Below are positions 22,782 to 34,578 of a stretch of DNA of 64,000 bases, one piece after another (the stretch's first letter is position 1; the number at the start of each line of letters is the position of its first letter). Below the pieces are notes generated by a model, which did no database searches, was not told the DNA's origin, and saw nothing but the letters and a program-made list of their open reading frames with translations. A program made the position numbers and the translations under genes. The stretch comes from Ypsolopha sequella (lineage: Eukaryota; Arthropoda; Insecta; Lepidoptera; Ypsolophidae), in assembly GCA_934047225.1 (NCBI GenBank), contig OW203998.1, positions 14,523,280 to 14,587,279 on the forward strand. Direction: 5' to 3'.

Positions 22782-23083
22782 CTAAACGTTGTAAACATCA
22801 TGACAGTTGGTGTAAACCATAAACTGTAAGTAAAATGTAAGTGTATCTGTCGATGTATGATGACGATGATGATGTTGAGGTGGGACGCCTGCTGGTCTCA
22901 TGCGGATGGTCGGCTCTCTATTTGGAGCTATTCCATCCAAATCCCATTGCTTGAGCTTTGGTATCCTAATGTCCCAGGGGCGTTCCCTCCTCAAATCTTC
23001 CGCTTCTTTTAATAAATCCAAGTATATCTGAGTACTAAAGATACTTGAGATCTTCTCGATGTAAGTAATTTGATAAAATCATT
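22782..23083 (-). CDS. Candidate host exon, protein not recognised
   Basis: The open minus-strand stretch includes YLDLLKEAEDLRRERPWDIR followed by IPKLKQWDLDGIAPNREP and RMRPAGVPPQHHHRHH. The first 50 or so residues have a charged, amphipathic composition and near-balanced GC, unlike the Asn/Lys/Ile-rich chance frames elsewhere in this window. A possible splice acceptor, 'tttagtactcag', lies immediately upstream of the ATATAC that begins the block. The frame stays open a little further upstream. There is no good start codon, and no consensus donor before the stop at 22782. It could be an internal or terminal exon on the minus strand, an old duplicated exon, or a chance frame. I do not recognise the family. 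Confidence 0.3.
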
Positions 23084-23089
23084 TCATGA

Positions 23090-24940
23090 ACAAACAATCA
23101 AGCCGTCGAGCCTATGCCAACAGTAACAAAGGTAAATAACCAAGAAAACTCGATCAATGAGACAATACAAAATCACACTAATGACAGGGCATTAAAAACT
23201 GCTTCACATTTTGTATTATCATGGTCTGCGCATAAATTCTAGCTGGCCTGAATAACTAGGTTGCTATTCAGTATTCAGTCACGGTAGAATGGTATCTTGT
23301 TAGCACGTGCCTGCCTCCGACGACAACATTCCTCTTAGAGCAAAATACCATATTTGAAGTTTGTTCAGTCCCATAATGAAGTTCTTAGAAATAAGTTATT
23401 ATGTCTTAATTCATTTATTGTAAAGTGACATAAAAAAGGTACCTACCTATCTTGAAATAAAACTCACGAAATGGTTATGTACGACCAACAAAACACTTAC
23501 CTATTTGTTTATGTTTGAAATATCGGTGGGACGCTAAGTGGATTTTTCTTCGATTGTTGTACGCTCAGGATAAGGGTTCCTTTTTATCAACACGTGTTCC
23601 ACAGTTTTGTTCGTTTTCCTAGTTCTTCATAGTCGATAAATAAACATATTATGCTATGTAATAATCTAAAAAATATTTGGAATAAGATATATGTTCCAGA
23701 GTTCATATATTTTTGTACTTTTAATTAACGCTAGCAACCCCTTCCCACCACCCGATCGATTTAATTTTTTTTTTGGGTGCACAGGGAGTACCACATTTTT
23801 TTTTTCATTTTTTCCCCACCCCACTACACCCCCACCCACCGCCCGCGGCCTGCCAGCACGAAGATTATCGGAAAAGGTTGTTCAGGGAAGTAGCTAACGG
23901 AGTTTCAATACAGCTGAAGCCACATGACCGATTTGGTCGCTAGCTCTCCGTCTAATAGCTTGGTAGGAATTAATAGACTTTTAAAATAGAGTATCAACCA
24001 GTAGTATAGTTCGCATTACGTATTTCGTTACGTTTCTAGAGCCAGTTTCTCGGAAAAGCGAAAGTGTAACTTACTCGCTTTCAGCAATTAGGCTGACGAG
24101 CGACCGAGAGCCAAACTGCAAAAAGCGATGTTTGCCAAAACCGAGTCCTTGACCGTGATGTGATGCTCGGGCTTAAAATAAAACTCAGAGTTGCCGTGAA
24201 CTTCTCGACGCGTGTGGAGCTAACGAGTGTATGTATAATTGGGCGATAAAAGTTGACGGACATTGCGTAGCTTCCTAAGCTTTTTGCTTAAATCTCTGGA
24301 GTTCTTATATTAGCAGTCTTGTTGTCTGACGATATCTTCAATAAGACTCTAGCTAGGAACGCATGGACATGGCCTGGAGAGGGGGTCATGCCAAAATCTG
24401 TCTGAACATGAACTTATTCTATTGATATATATACATAATACAAGGCATAAAGCCTTATTTGCATATAATGACTTTTGTAAAAATCTGCTACATTTACTTA
24501 TTTTTATCTTAGATTGGTATTCAATTTACTATTTATTTATTACTTATTATGGAATACTAGCGACAATTTTAATAACAATAGTAAAAAACTAAAATTAACT
24601 CTAACCAGCTAGTCATTTAAAGTTTCCGCAGATAGTGCTAGACTAAACTAATAATACTTAATCAGACCATTACAAATTAAGTAATGACACAAAATAGATC
24701 TTATCATGGACTCGTATTGTTCGTCCATGATCTTATTCAAAGAATGGGTTAGTAAGAAGACGTCTCATTTCACCGCACCAAAGTGAAGTCAATATAATAT
24801 TGATACCTACCTACACTGTCCTACAATTGTTAGCAGGAATCATTGACATTAGAGCATTTAAGGGGGGTTTATCCCAATTTTGTCTCTTTTTTTCAGATTC
24901 ATTTTAAACCATGAAATTGTGATATTCTTTGTCTCAAAAA
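23090..24940. other. No gene seen
   Basis: Contains a C/T-rich stretch (23745-23850) with long T and C runs. Otherwise ordinary AT-rich sequence with short frames. Confidence 0.5.
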
Positions 24941-24946
24941 AATATA

Positions 24947-25345
24947 CAGGGTGTCCGAATCAAATTGTTATGGGAGGTAGCTTAGTCCAATTCCTATCAA
25001 ATAAAATAAACAAAGGTGAAACAAAAGTTCGATGGTTTTTGAGTTAATTAACTTTTTCAAAAAAATTTGAAAACATCTTCCCGTCCCTGTTTTTTTTGCT
25101 GTCATTACTTTATTTTTCAGTTAAGATTTTTTTATTTTCAGAATATTATTTAAAAATAACTATTTCATGAATTGGCTACCAAACATTTTAGAAAAGTTAC
25201 ACCAAATTTAAATGGCAAGACTTTGTTTTCACTTCTTGTGTAAATTCGAAAAAAATCTTTAAACTTTGGATCTCTGTGATGAAAAAAAAAAGTATGGAGT
25301 GGGAATGATAAACTATTTTGAAAACTTGCTCATTTAATGTTATTT
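24947..25345. repeat. Left terminal inverted repeat of the mariner element
   Basis: Pairs with 27128-27538 from 'cagggtgtcc' to about 'gctcatttaatgtt'. It would carry the transposase binding sites. Compared with the right arm it lacks a short block just inside the tip. Confidence 0.9.
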
Positions 25346-25582
25346 CCAAAAATGTATAACATTTGACCACTTTCATAAGGGCGAGACTAGTTATTGGCCT
25401 TGACCACCGGCTGGAATGGATTTTAAAAAATATTTACTTTCCATAATTTGAACTAAAATGCTATAAAAGTAAAAATTGTTGAGTTTTAATAAAAACAATG
25501 TGAAGAAGTGATTATTTTTTTTATTATAAAAAAGTGTATACCGACAAGAAAAAGTGATACAATTTTTTTTAAGAATATCTCC

Positions 25583-26642
25583 TTATAACAAATGTTCGAA
25601 CTGACGCCCGCCTGTGCGAATGCATAAACGACACCTTTTCAAAAAATTTCGTTTTAGTCGGCGCAGGCTGAGTGCCGATATGCTTCTGGCGGCTTGTGTC
25701 ACTCGTTCGCGTAGTTCTCCCTCATTGTGAATGGGCTTTGCGTACACTCGATCCTTTAAACAGCCCCAGTAGAAGAAGTCGAGTGGATTAAGGTCTGGCG
25801 ACCTTGGTGGCCACAGAATGGGGCCTAGTCTGCCAATCCAACGGCTGGGGTATGCTTCGTTGAGATGAGATCTTACTTGAACAGCATAATGAGCCGGACA
25901 CCCGTCATTTTGCAGCCACATTTGTGCTCGGGCTTGAAGTGACTCGTCTTCTAACAAAACTGGCAAAGTATTTTGCAGAAATTCCAAGTAATTTTGTCCA
26001 TTCAGAACTGAGGGCAGTTCTACTGGGCCCACGATTCGACCGTTGTAAATTCCGGCCCACATGTTTATTTTAAATTGGTACTGTGAATGGTCTTCCTTCT
26101 TTTCATGCGGATTGACCATCCGCCAACTGTGGAGATTATGCAAATTGATGTAGCCATCTTTCCTGCAGGCGGACTCATCACTCCACAATACGTGATTAAA
26201 AAAATCCGGGTCTTCTTGGTGTTTGCGTAGCATTCGTTGGCAAAATACCACGCGCTTCGCATAATCGCGTGTCAGAAGTGCTTGTAAAGGCGTAACATGT
26301 TAAGGATGATATTGATATCGTTTGAGTACTCTATGCACAGTGGATTTCGGTATTCCCGTAGTTTGTTCGATGCGCCGACAAGAAGTTGATGGATCGTCTT
26401 CAATTTGTAAGAGAACTTCCTCATCGTCAACCTCTACAGGTCTACCCTCACCACCGTGTCTGCCTGGATTTCTTCCTTCTCTGAAGGCTTTGTCAACCCT
26501 TAAAAAAACTCCATATTGTGGGTGTTGTCGGTTTGGATAACGATCAGCATAAATCCTTGCAGCTTGTCTAGCAGAGTATGTGACACTTCCACGTATTTGC
26601 ATACTCATGATGGGTAAATGGACGGTCTTGATGATTTGCCAT
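25583..26642 (-). pseudogene. DD41D Tc1/mariner transposase, one frameshift and one stop
   Basis: Cut-and-paste DDE transposase acting on the element's own TIRs. An ATG at 26642 opens the N-terminus (MANHQDRPFTHHEYA), but the frame shifts near 26600. The next frame (26608-26300) holds the helix-turn-helix region, with RIYADRYPNRQHPQ and later TTGIPKSTVHRVLKRYQ, and ends at a single in-frame TAA (26300-26302). The same frame then continues without interruption through the catalytic domain: WSDES (first Asp), LQNDGCPAHY (second Asp) and WPPRSPDLNPLDFFYW (third Asp). The second and third Asp are separated by 41 residues, giving DD41D. It ends at 25583. All catalytic residues remain, so only two lesions silence the gene. 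The GTG at 26251 is not a credible start. Confidence 0.93.
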
Positions 26643-27127
26643 GATGCAACAAATCACAAACACAATGATCCAATTCACAAGCAAAACAAGTCCCGAGAAG
26701 CGCCAAGTCGTACACTTCACAAGATACCAAATCAAGAGCACAGCAAAGTCCAAATTAAAGCCAGGTTCGTTGGAATATCGCAATACGGAAGCAGTGATAG
26801 TACACGAGTGTAGCACAGTAGGTAAAGTGTTGCACTGAGCGACAAGTGAGTGCGCAAACAAACAACAATGGCAAATTAGTGGTGGCATGGCAGCTAGCTT
26901 CATGTTAAAACGAGACAGCTATACATCACGCTGTTGATGTCCTTGTTTATTTTTTAACTGTTCTTAGATAAATAGTCAAAAGAACGGTTAGAACGTCGAT
27001 GCGATAGTGTAAATAAGATTTTTAGTTCAAATTATGGATAATATTTTTTAAATATCCATTCCTGCCGTTGATCAAGATTAATAAATAGGCTTATTCTTAT
27101 GAAAATGGTCACATATCTTACATTTCT

Positions 27128-27538
27128 AAAAAGAACATTAAATGAGCAAGTTTTTAAAATAGTTTATCATTCCCACTCCATACTTTTTTTTTCATCACAG
27201 AGATCCAAAGTTTAAAGATTTTTTTCGAATTTACACAAGAAGTGAAAACAAAGTCTTGCCATTTAAATTTGGTGTAACTTTTCTAAAATGTTTGGTAGCC
27301 AATTCATGAAATAGTTATTTTTAAATAATATTCTGAAAATAAAAAAATTCTTAACTGAAAAATAAAGTAATGACAGCAAAAAAAACAGGGACGGAAAGAT
27401 GTTTTCAAATTTTTTTGAAAAAGTTAATTAACTCAAAAACCATCGAACTTTTGTTTCACCTATGTTTATTTTATTTGATAGGAATTGGACTAAGCTACCT
27501 CCCATAACAATTTGATTCGCTTATTATGGGACACCCTG
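27128..27538. repeat. Right terminal inverted repeat of the mariner element
   Basis: Inverted copy of 24947-25345, ending 'gggacaccctg' next to the TA duplication. It is slightly longer than the left arm because of the extra block near its tip. Confidence 0.9.
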
Positions 27539-27540
27539 TA

Positions 27541-28020
27541 TATCTTAGATACATTCTTTCCGTAGATTTTTTTGCAGTTCAAAACGCGTTACGTTATACC
27601 TTGCTCGATCGAAAAATAATCTGAACTGTCTGCACCAATGTGTCGCAATTTAAGTCTCACAGTGTACACGTGGCTGCATAAGCCAGCCATGAACTTCATA
27701 ATATGTAGAAGTAATGTATCGCATTGCTCGTATCGCTTATAGGAAAGGAAGCGGAGTGGTACACCGGGCGACCTTCGTCGGTTCACGAACAAGGCCTCTT
27801 TGTGTTTGCTACACTCGAGCCTTATACGAAAGATAAAGTACTCACACCTACATGAGCATACATAATGTATATGAAAGATCCGCTTGGCAACGAAGACCGG
27901 CGACAATGCAATTTTCATGCAGTTTTCACCACCAATGGCACCGGTAACCTTTCTATTGTGGTGTGGGAAAATACAGAAGACAAAATGTTATAGAACCGTG
28001 CTAAAAGAGACTTTAAAAGA
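27541..28020. other. No gene seen
   Basis: Stop-rich sequence with a 109-codon minus frame that shows no motif. No repeat recognised. Confidence 0.45.
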
Positions 28021-28262
28021 GAAATTCATACTGGAGACTCGGTTAGTGATCAGGAACAATGTTTAACCACCAGTAAGGTGAAATTCGAAAAAATCATTTT
28101 TTTGCTCCTTTACTGCCTATACTAGGATTTTTAACTGACCTTCCAGTGTGAATGGGAGCAAAAATTTTTTTTTACAATTTACAAAAAAGTGGTAATTGAA
28201 CCTCGTTCCTGATCTCTAGCCGAGTCTCCAGTATGAATTCAGGCGGTTGATTAAATTTCACC
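28021..28262. mobile_element. MITE family G, full copy
   Basis: Inverted arms: the left 'attcatactggagactcgg' and 'gatcaggaacaatg' match the right 'gttcctgatctctagccgag' and 'tctccagtatgaattc'. The right end continues to 'aatttcaccttgta', shared in inverse with 'tacaaggtaaaatcc' at 41930. AT-rich centre, no coding sequence. Confidence 0.75.
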
Positions 28263-28901
28263 TTGTACAATAGTTACATTACCTTAATTATTAATACCTT
28301 AGACATTGGGACACACACAAGTGCTTGTTTAGGAAACGAACGAAGTGAGTTTCGTTATAGACTTGCACGAGTGTCTGAATTCCTATGTCCAGTTGCACAC
28401 AATACTTTATCTACGACCACCAAAACTAATTTCACGAAAAATGAGAAAAATAACACTCGTCGTCATGATATTGTAGTGATACCCGTCATGATACCTGAGC
28501 CCATGGAATTAGTATGCCTGAGACCAATCAGAAGCGAGAAGAGTAATAATAATAAGACAGACCGTTATCGCTTGTGATTGGTTCTCTCGCGGTGTTATAA
28601 TTAATTTGGCCAATCACAGCGCAGAATTGCGGTTTTATAATGTAATATTATAACATCGCTCAAACAATGTAGGTACTTATAGAACCTCTTTCGATGTTGC
28701 AATTACCGTATTGCAGTACGGAAGTAGATAAAATGTATTAGAGCCGGACTAAAAAATCTATGAGTATGTATACCATGTATACGAACCCCAACTCCTACTG
28801 GAATAATACTATAATTTTTATTACATTTCGCATAGAGAAGTGATTTTTACGCATCATTTGAAAGTTATATAAAAGGCAGGACTTTTGTTTATACAACCAA
28901 A

Positions 28902-29085
28902 ATCATACTGGAGACTCGTTAAGTGGTCAGAACCAAGTTTATATTTAGTGAAACAGAAAACAAAAAAAAAGCATTTGCCACTATACTAATTCACGAACAA
29001 CGCCGAGTACTAAATTTTATTTCGCACTGAAAGGGTCATTGAACCTTGGTCTTGACCACTTACCGAGTCTCCAGTATGAATTTGG
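28902..29085. mobile_element. MITE family G, second full copy
   Basis: Left arm 'catactggagactcgttaag', right arm 'ttaccgagtctccagtatga'. 'ggtcattgaaccttggt' adjoins the right arm as in the half-copy near 4150. Two copies lie less than 1 kb apart. Confidence 0.75.
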
Positions 29086-29194
29086 CTACATAAACAAAAG
29101 TCACCATATACAGATATTCAGCTTCGCACGTGGGAATCCTCATTCATCTGGTCGCTTGGTGCCCACTTTGGACCAGGCCTTAACAAACAACACT

Positions 29195-29217
29195 AAAAAA
29201 AAAAAAAAAAAAAAAAA
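29195..29217 (+). repeat. Poly(A) run of 23
   Basis: Twenty-three A follow 'acaaacaacact'. This may be the tail of a retro-inserted transcript, but no flanking duplication was found. Confidence 0.8.
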
Positions 29218-30174
29218 TTGTCTTTTATATTTAATGTCATATCTATTGTCAATCTATCTATCCAAAAGGACTCGAAATATATCTTGCCCATATTAATTAC
29301 TGTGTATAATTTATAAAAAAACAACTATATATATCAATATTTACATATACATAGTCACAATAGAGTGGCTGGTTATCACATTTTATCTAGTTAGCAACAA
29401 CTAAAACTAAAAACAAACCTACTTGTATGGAAAAGAATGGCACATAGTGTAGAATTTCTATACTATACTATAACTATAGACTGTATAGAGGAAGGAAACC
29501 GGGCCTAAATACGATAAGTTCTCTAAATAAGGCAAGCTGTATTGCAACTTCAGTCTGTATTCGAGACGTAATTGAACAAAAGGTAAACAAACCTACTTAC
29601 TATACCAAGCTTCTATATTTACATACACATTGTGTAGACACAGTGTATGCATGTATAGGTATGTTTATTAATTACCTTCGTATGTGTGTTATAGAGTGAC
29701 TAATAAAGAGCTATGCACTCATAAATATTGTTTTTCCGAGTTAACGAGCTCCATGCTAAATCTCTTAGCTTGTTTTATACAGTTTCTACTTTATTATTTT
29801 ATAGGGAATGAATTGAATACGTCAACTTGTAAGATTTTATCTGTGTTTGCAAGATAAACACAGCCGATCAATAAATCGAGTAAAACTTTGTAGGCCCACT
29901 TTTCGCTTTAAATACGATTGATAGTAAATTCATATTAGTTTGTATTTCTTCAATAAAATTTTGTAAACGTAAAAATTTCAGTCCTTTTGATGTTGAAAGT
30001 AGCTCTGTTCTAATTTTCACCCGAAAGTGTGTTAAGGCGATGCGACGCCGCGAAGAATTGGCACTTTTTGGCGTCGTTTTACTACGTTCAGTAAGAAGCT
30101 ATTAGTTTGATAAATTAGTTTAACATTTTCGGAATCTTTTTCTAGATTTCTGTAATACAGAAACGCGATTAAAA
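29218..30174. other. AT-rich sequence, no gene seen
   Basis: No repeats or frames of note. Confidence 0.5.
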
Positions 30175-30435
30175 ATCTTTCACTCGATAGAAATAATTAT
30201 TAAAATGAGGTCTTCAAACACACGCTTTCTCATAGTTTGACAAATAATTACCATGTACAGACCCCGAACATATTTTATTACATGGGTTTTAACAATATCT
30301 ACATTTTGGTAACTAATTTTTCTAGTCATTTTAGTTCTTTTATATAAATAAAAAAGCAATTTTTTTATCTTTCTCCCTGAATCGGTCCCCCTCGCACTGC
30401 GCGTTTTCCGCTTGAAGTGACACTGCCAGTTGAAA
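30175..30435 (-). mobile_element. TTAA-family repeat P, copy 3 (minus)
   Basis: 'tcgatagaaataattattaa', 'aatgaggtcttcaaacacac' and 'ctcgcactgcgcgttttccg' align with copies at 2005 and 36936 and inversely with 57624. The ends are worn and no TTAA pair survives. Confidence 0.65.
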
Positions 30436-31620
30436 ACTTTTGTTGATAGTACAAGGACTCCAATTGAAATATCTCTACAATGTTGAAAGTAGTTTAAACC
30501 CATTTCACATATTAAACTCACTACATGTTTGTAAATTTTGTTGGGCTTTTAAAAACCAATTGACTAAATGGGCATCACACTCCGCGCTCAACTCGTCCAA
30601 AGTTCAAAGCCGCCGCTGCTGGAAGGACCACTTTTTTAACCCTCTTTGATTTAAATAACACAGTCTTAATGGCTATACAAGGAGACCCGGCAAAAAACAA
30701 CTAGCCTTAACAAGATTTTTAAACACTTCTCTAATTTATCTCATTTATTTGTGTGTTAGTAGGAATACTGATTAAGGTTAAACGTCAGTCGCTTAGCGCA
30801 AAGTGCATAACTTAACTTTGTATTTCTTGTTTAGAAGTTAAAAATTGAAAGACATTTTAGTATGTGGCAGCAGTAGTTTAGTATTAGTAAGGTTTATAAA
30901 GCATGAGTTTGAAATTTATGGCATAATTAGTGAACAAGACTAAGTCAGGGTCGTCTAGGATGGTGTTTTATATATTCTATTATATATCTATCTATCTATT
31001 GCAATAAAACTAATAATAGTTTTCCACAGCGTGTATTTTAGCCATCGAAATTTTCGATGATTTTAGCTTTATAATTTTGACATTCTTATTTACAATAAAA
31101 ACATTAAAAACACCATTTGTCAATCCGACAATTACCATAGAGCTAAGTGATATCTATGGAGATAGGTTAGTTATGTAAATAAACTCAAAGAAATTATACA
31201 ATTAGTGATGATCTTGTCCAAACAAAGTTAAAAGCATTTTAAGTTGGTTTTGGGAAGATTATGACTAAATGTGTATACAATTTGAAACTCCTTCTTCATA
31301 AATTTCACTAATACTAAACTATTGGCGTCAAATGGCACAGATTAAAATGCTTTTCAATTTTTAATTTCTAAACAAGAAAAACAAAGTTAAGTTATTCACT
31401 TTCCGCTAAGGTACTAAACCTTAAGAGTCGATTTTTCGGATAGTAACAAAATATTAAGATATAATTATAACGCCCAAAATACCAATTTTAGGGTAAGATC
31501 AATGTATTGTACTAATAGTTTGAATAAACATATTTTAATGATATTACGGTAGGATTTTCAATAGTCGTTTTATTAGCCGTAAATTCCTAAAAAAAATAAT
31601 ATCACGCTTATTGAAAGTCC
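30436..31620. other. AT-rich sequence, no gene seen
   Basis: A short (TCTA)n patch near 30975. No coding signal. Confidence 0.5.
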
Positions 31621-32320
31621 AATTATTTTGAAGCTACAATGATTAAAAATATGTGTTATGCATATGTATACAATGCATTGTTCTTAGCTAAAAGTTGTAT
31701 TATGGGCGTTATTATTTTGATACTAATTCGAAGAATATTTGTAGACTACTTTGCTTCCTAACATTAATCACTTTAGTAACGGAAAGCAAATTAAAATCAC
31801 CTTGTCCTAAATAAGGAACTAGGTTTAAATACACGTGTAAAAACTTTGAAAATCCAATTATTTTGAAGCTACAATGATTAAAATGTGTTTTATGCATATG
31901 TATACAATGCATTGTTCTTAGCTAAAGATTGTATTATGGGCGTTATAATTATTTTGTTACTAATTTGAAGAATATTTGTAGACTACTTTGCTTCCTAACA
32001 TTAATCACTTTAGTGACGGAAAGCAAATTAAAATCACCTAGTCCTAAATAAGGAACTAGGTTTAAATACACGTGTAAAAACTTTGAAAATCCAATTATTT
32101 TGAAGCTACAATGATTAAAATGTGTTTTATGCATATGTATACAATGCATTGTTCTTAGCTAAAGATTGTATTATGGGCGTTATAATTATTTTGTTACTAA
32201 TTTGAAGAATATTTGTAGACTACTTTGCTTCCTAACATTAATCACTTTAGTGACGGAAAGCAAATTAAATCACCTAGTCCTAAATAAGGAACTAGGTTTA
32301 AATACACGTGTAAAAACTAA
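31621..32320. repeat. Tandem triplication, about 236-bp unit
   Basis: Three head-to-tail copies begin at 'aattattttgaagctacaat' (31621, 31856, 32093), with unit lengths of 235 and 237 bp. The units are almost identical, so the array is young. Frames of 66 codons on the minus strand recur in each unit simply because the DNA repeats. The opening motif recurs inverted near 48012. Confidence 0.95.
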
Positions 32321-33949
32321 ATTATCTTTTCCGTATGTCATGAGGAAGCTTGTAAGGTCATCTAATGTACAGTGGCCTTAGTTGAAACTACCTATTTTTA
32401 TACGATTTTAACCTTTATGTAACTAAGATTAGAACTTCCATTAGGTAGATTCACTCTTGGGTGACCGTACTGTAAGGCAGAGAGGCATTTCCTACTTCCA
32501 ACTGTATCGTAATGCGCCTAAATATTATTGACCAAGGCTATTGACCTTTACATTTAGAATATTAATGCTTCTCGGAACTATTTCACGACGAAATACACCA
32601 CCCACTTGGAAAATAATTAAACTTCACAATAACAGCTAAAAGTTCAGCTAAAAATAGCAAGAGAAAGGGAAACGTGCTACATTGATGATATTTCATTTTG
32701 TGCTCCCCGTTTTCGTCCAGAAATAAATGGCCCACTTGTTTACATCGATACACTGAGGCCAATGGAACAAAGAGAGTAAATATGTTTATTAAACAAAGCG
32801 AATTATGAACGGCAGCAGACCACACAGTATGCGTTCCAAAATTGCTATTAAAACGACGGAACTACACGACTAAGTGGTCCTTGTTTTCAATTTTGGCACT
32901 CTTATTACTCGTATAAATTATAAATAACTTATGAGAAGGTGAAACTCAAAAGTGTTAAAATAAAGTAAATAAATAATAAAAAATATGAGGTTCCACAAAT
33001 GTTAGAAGTACCAGTTATTTTGATATAGTTATAATATATAGATATATTATAATAGTTTCACATGTATGACTCTACTTCCCGGAATGGACCTTGACCTGAT
33101 CCGGAAAAGCATTCTCTAGTCACTTCAGATTCTGGTAGATAAACTTGGATAAGTCTCTGGCCAGAGGCAGTTGCAGTGCATAAGAAACACTATGATAACA
33201 TAAAACGTAAGTTGCTTAAGGCGATTACCATCGCCAAATTAGAAGCTTGATGTTTATCGGTACGAATATCGACGGAAATGATATTGAAATAACGTTCATA
33301 TCAGCGCGTAATGGATTGTGGTTGTTACGACGCTCGCTGCGTCCTTGACGGGGCGAAATAGGAGAAAATAATATTTTTCACATGGACGTAATTGTTCGAT
33401 TGATTAATCCTATGTTATGTTTATAGCTATTAAGTTTATCTATTTATCAAAGCATAAATGAACTAAATCGACTAAGTCGCTTAGGAGCAGTAGGGAATTC
33501 AAGCCAAAAAACACCATTCGATTGAATTTTTTTTTCATACGGAGGTATTGGCGGTATGAAAAAGAAAAATGTTGCATATGTTATCTTAGAGTTGATAGAT
33601 CATAATAATTTTTTTCAATATTTTTGGTTTGGTCATAAACGAGGAGTAGGCTTTAGAAAGTACCCATCTGGCGATACTAAGCCCCTTAAGGGTCCTTTTA
33701 TGGTCAAATGCACAACTTCAAATAAACATTTCACATTATGTAACTTGGTCAATCGGTTTAATTAAAGTATTATGGATAGTGGTCTATATGGCTGATACGA
33801 TCATCTGAGAAAAATTGCATAAGCTTTAAGTTCACTCGATAGAAAAAAATACGCAAGTCACCTCTAAATTTCATGTTTTTCAAGTGTTAAAGTGCCTTCC
33901 TTAAATCATACAGCCTTGAAATTTGTATTGAAAATAAATTAACAATAAT
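32321..33949. other. No gene seen
   Basis: AT-rich sequence with scattered short frames and nothing recognised. Confidence 0.5.
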
Positions 33950-34300
33950 AACCCCGTCGGTCAATCTTAGAATATTTAAATAATTTCGTCTAGAAGCCGA
34001 GTTATGAAATAAAAACTCGGGTCTTTGTGGACGCGTTTTTCTTGGTGATCGTAACAGCCACGGCTGAGAGAAACGTCGCGTCGGTCGTGGAGTTCAGGGG
34101 CTCTACCGCGTAATTCTCATTTGTATCAACTTCAAGCAAATGCATGCGAAATACAACGCGTGCAAAAGAGATGGCATGTTAGGCGGGCGTCGTCGCACGC
34201 ACGTCAAATTTCAATCTCAAGTTGATGTTGATGAAAATGAGAATTACGCGGTAGACCCACAGTTCTGATTGATGCTAAATGGGGTGCTCAGTCTGACTTT
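33950..34300 (-). repeat. Dispersed repeat O, copy 3 (inverted, hosts a MITE)
   Basis: The reverse complement of 820-1190: 'gtaacagccacggctgagag' upstream and 'agttctgattgatgc' downstream of the MITE. Its outer orientation is opposite to copy 1 while the MITE inside is in the same orientation. Confidence 0.75.
34096..34260 (+). mobile_element. MITE family M, copy 3
   Basis: Termini 'aggggctctaccgcgtaatt' and 'gaattacgcggtagacccac', flanked by agttc (34091-34095, 34261-34265). agttc is the reverse complement of the gaact flanking copy 1, because the host repeat is inverted. It contains the internal 'gcgtgcaaaagagatggc'. Confidence 0.88.
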
Positions 34301-34502
34301 ATATGTAGCCTGTTGCGGACAACAAGCCTGAAAGGAAGCTGGCCAGCGGACCGAGGGACGGAGCGACGAGTTAGAGCAAGAAGGCAAAATGTTGACTCGC
34401 GTCCAGGCTGGCCTACCTCAGGCGTCCTTCCTCTGGTCTCACCTCTCCGCGCTCCTTAGACATCGCGCCTACAAGCACTACACACAAGAGTAGTTTTGTG
34501 CC

Positions 34503-34545
34503 ATAAATATAAGGCCCTATTTTTGTAAAATTCATTCACTTCAGT
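34503..34545 (+). promoter_or_regulatory. TATA box plus TCAGT initiator
   Basis: 'ataaatataag' (34503-34513) precedes 'cactTCAGTtc' (TCAGT at 34541-34545) by about 30 bp, the arthropod TATA/initiator arrangement. The ATG of the 411-codon ORF follows 34 bases later in a good context (cagccATGG). Confidence 0.5.
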
Positions 34546-34578
34546 TCTCTTCAGCCGCCAGCCGCAGCCAGCACAGCC

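Larger units (their letters stand above)
24947..27538 (-). mobile_element. Tc1/mariner element with long TIRs (DD41D)
   Basis: A 2,592-bp element starting 'cagggtgtcc' and ending 'ggacaccctg', flanked by TA (24945-24946, 27539-27540). The terminal inverted repeats are exceptionally long, about 400 bp (24947-25345 and 27128-27538), and nearly identical. The right arm carries about 9 extra bases close to the tip. The transposase lies between them on the minus strand. Long TIRs plus a DD41D catalytic spacing point to the rosa-like (DD41D) group of Tc1/mariner elements. Well-preserved TIRs suggest a fairly recent insertion despite the broken transposase. Confidence 0.92.

Noticed and set aside
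26251..26251. GTG start giving a 222-residue separate transposase protein
   Set aside because: The frame is continuous with the helix-turn-helix part except for one TAA. It is one broken transposase gene.
31712..32149. Two near-identical 66-codon minus-strand ORFs as a duplicated gene
   Set aside because: They are the same frame in consecutive 236-bp tandem units, with the composition of AT-rich noncoding DNA.
31621..32320. A CRISPR array
   Set aside because: The repeats are long, contiguous and without spacers, in a eukaryotic context.
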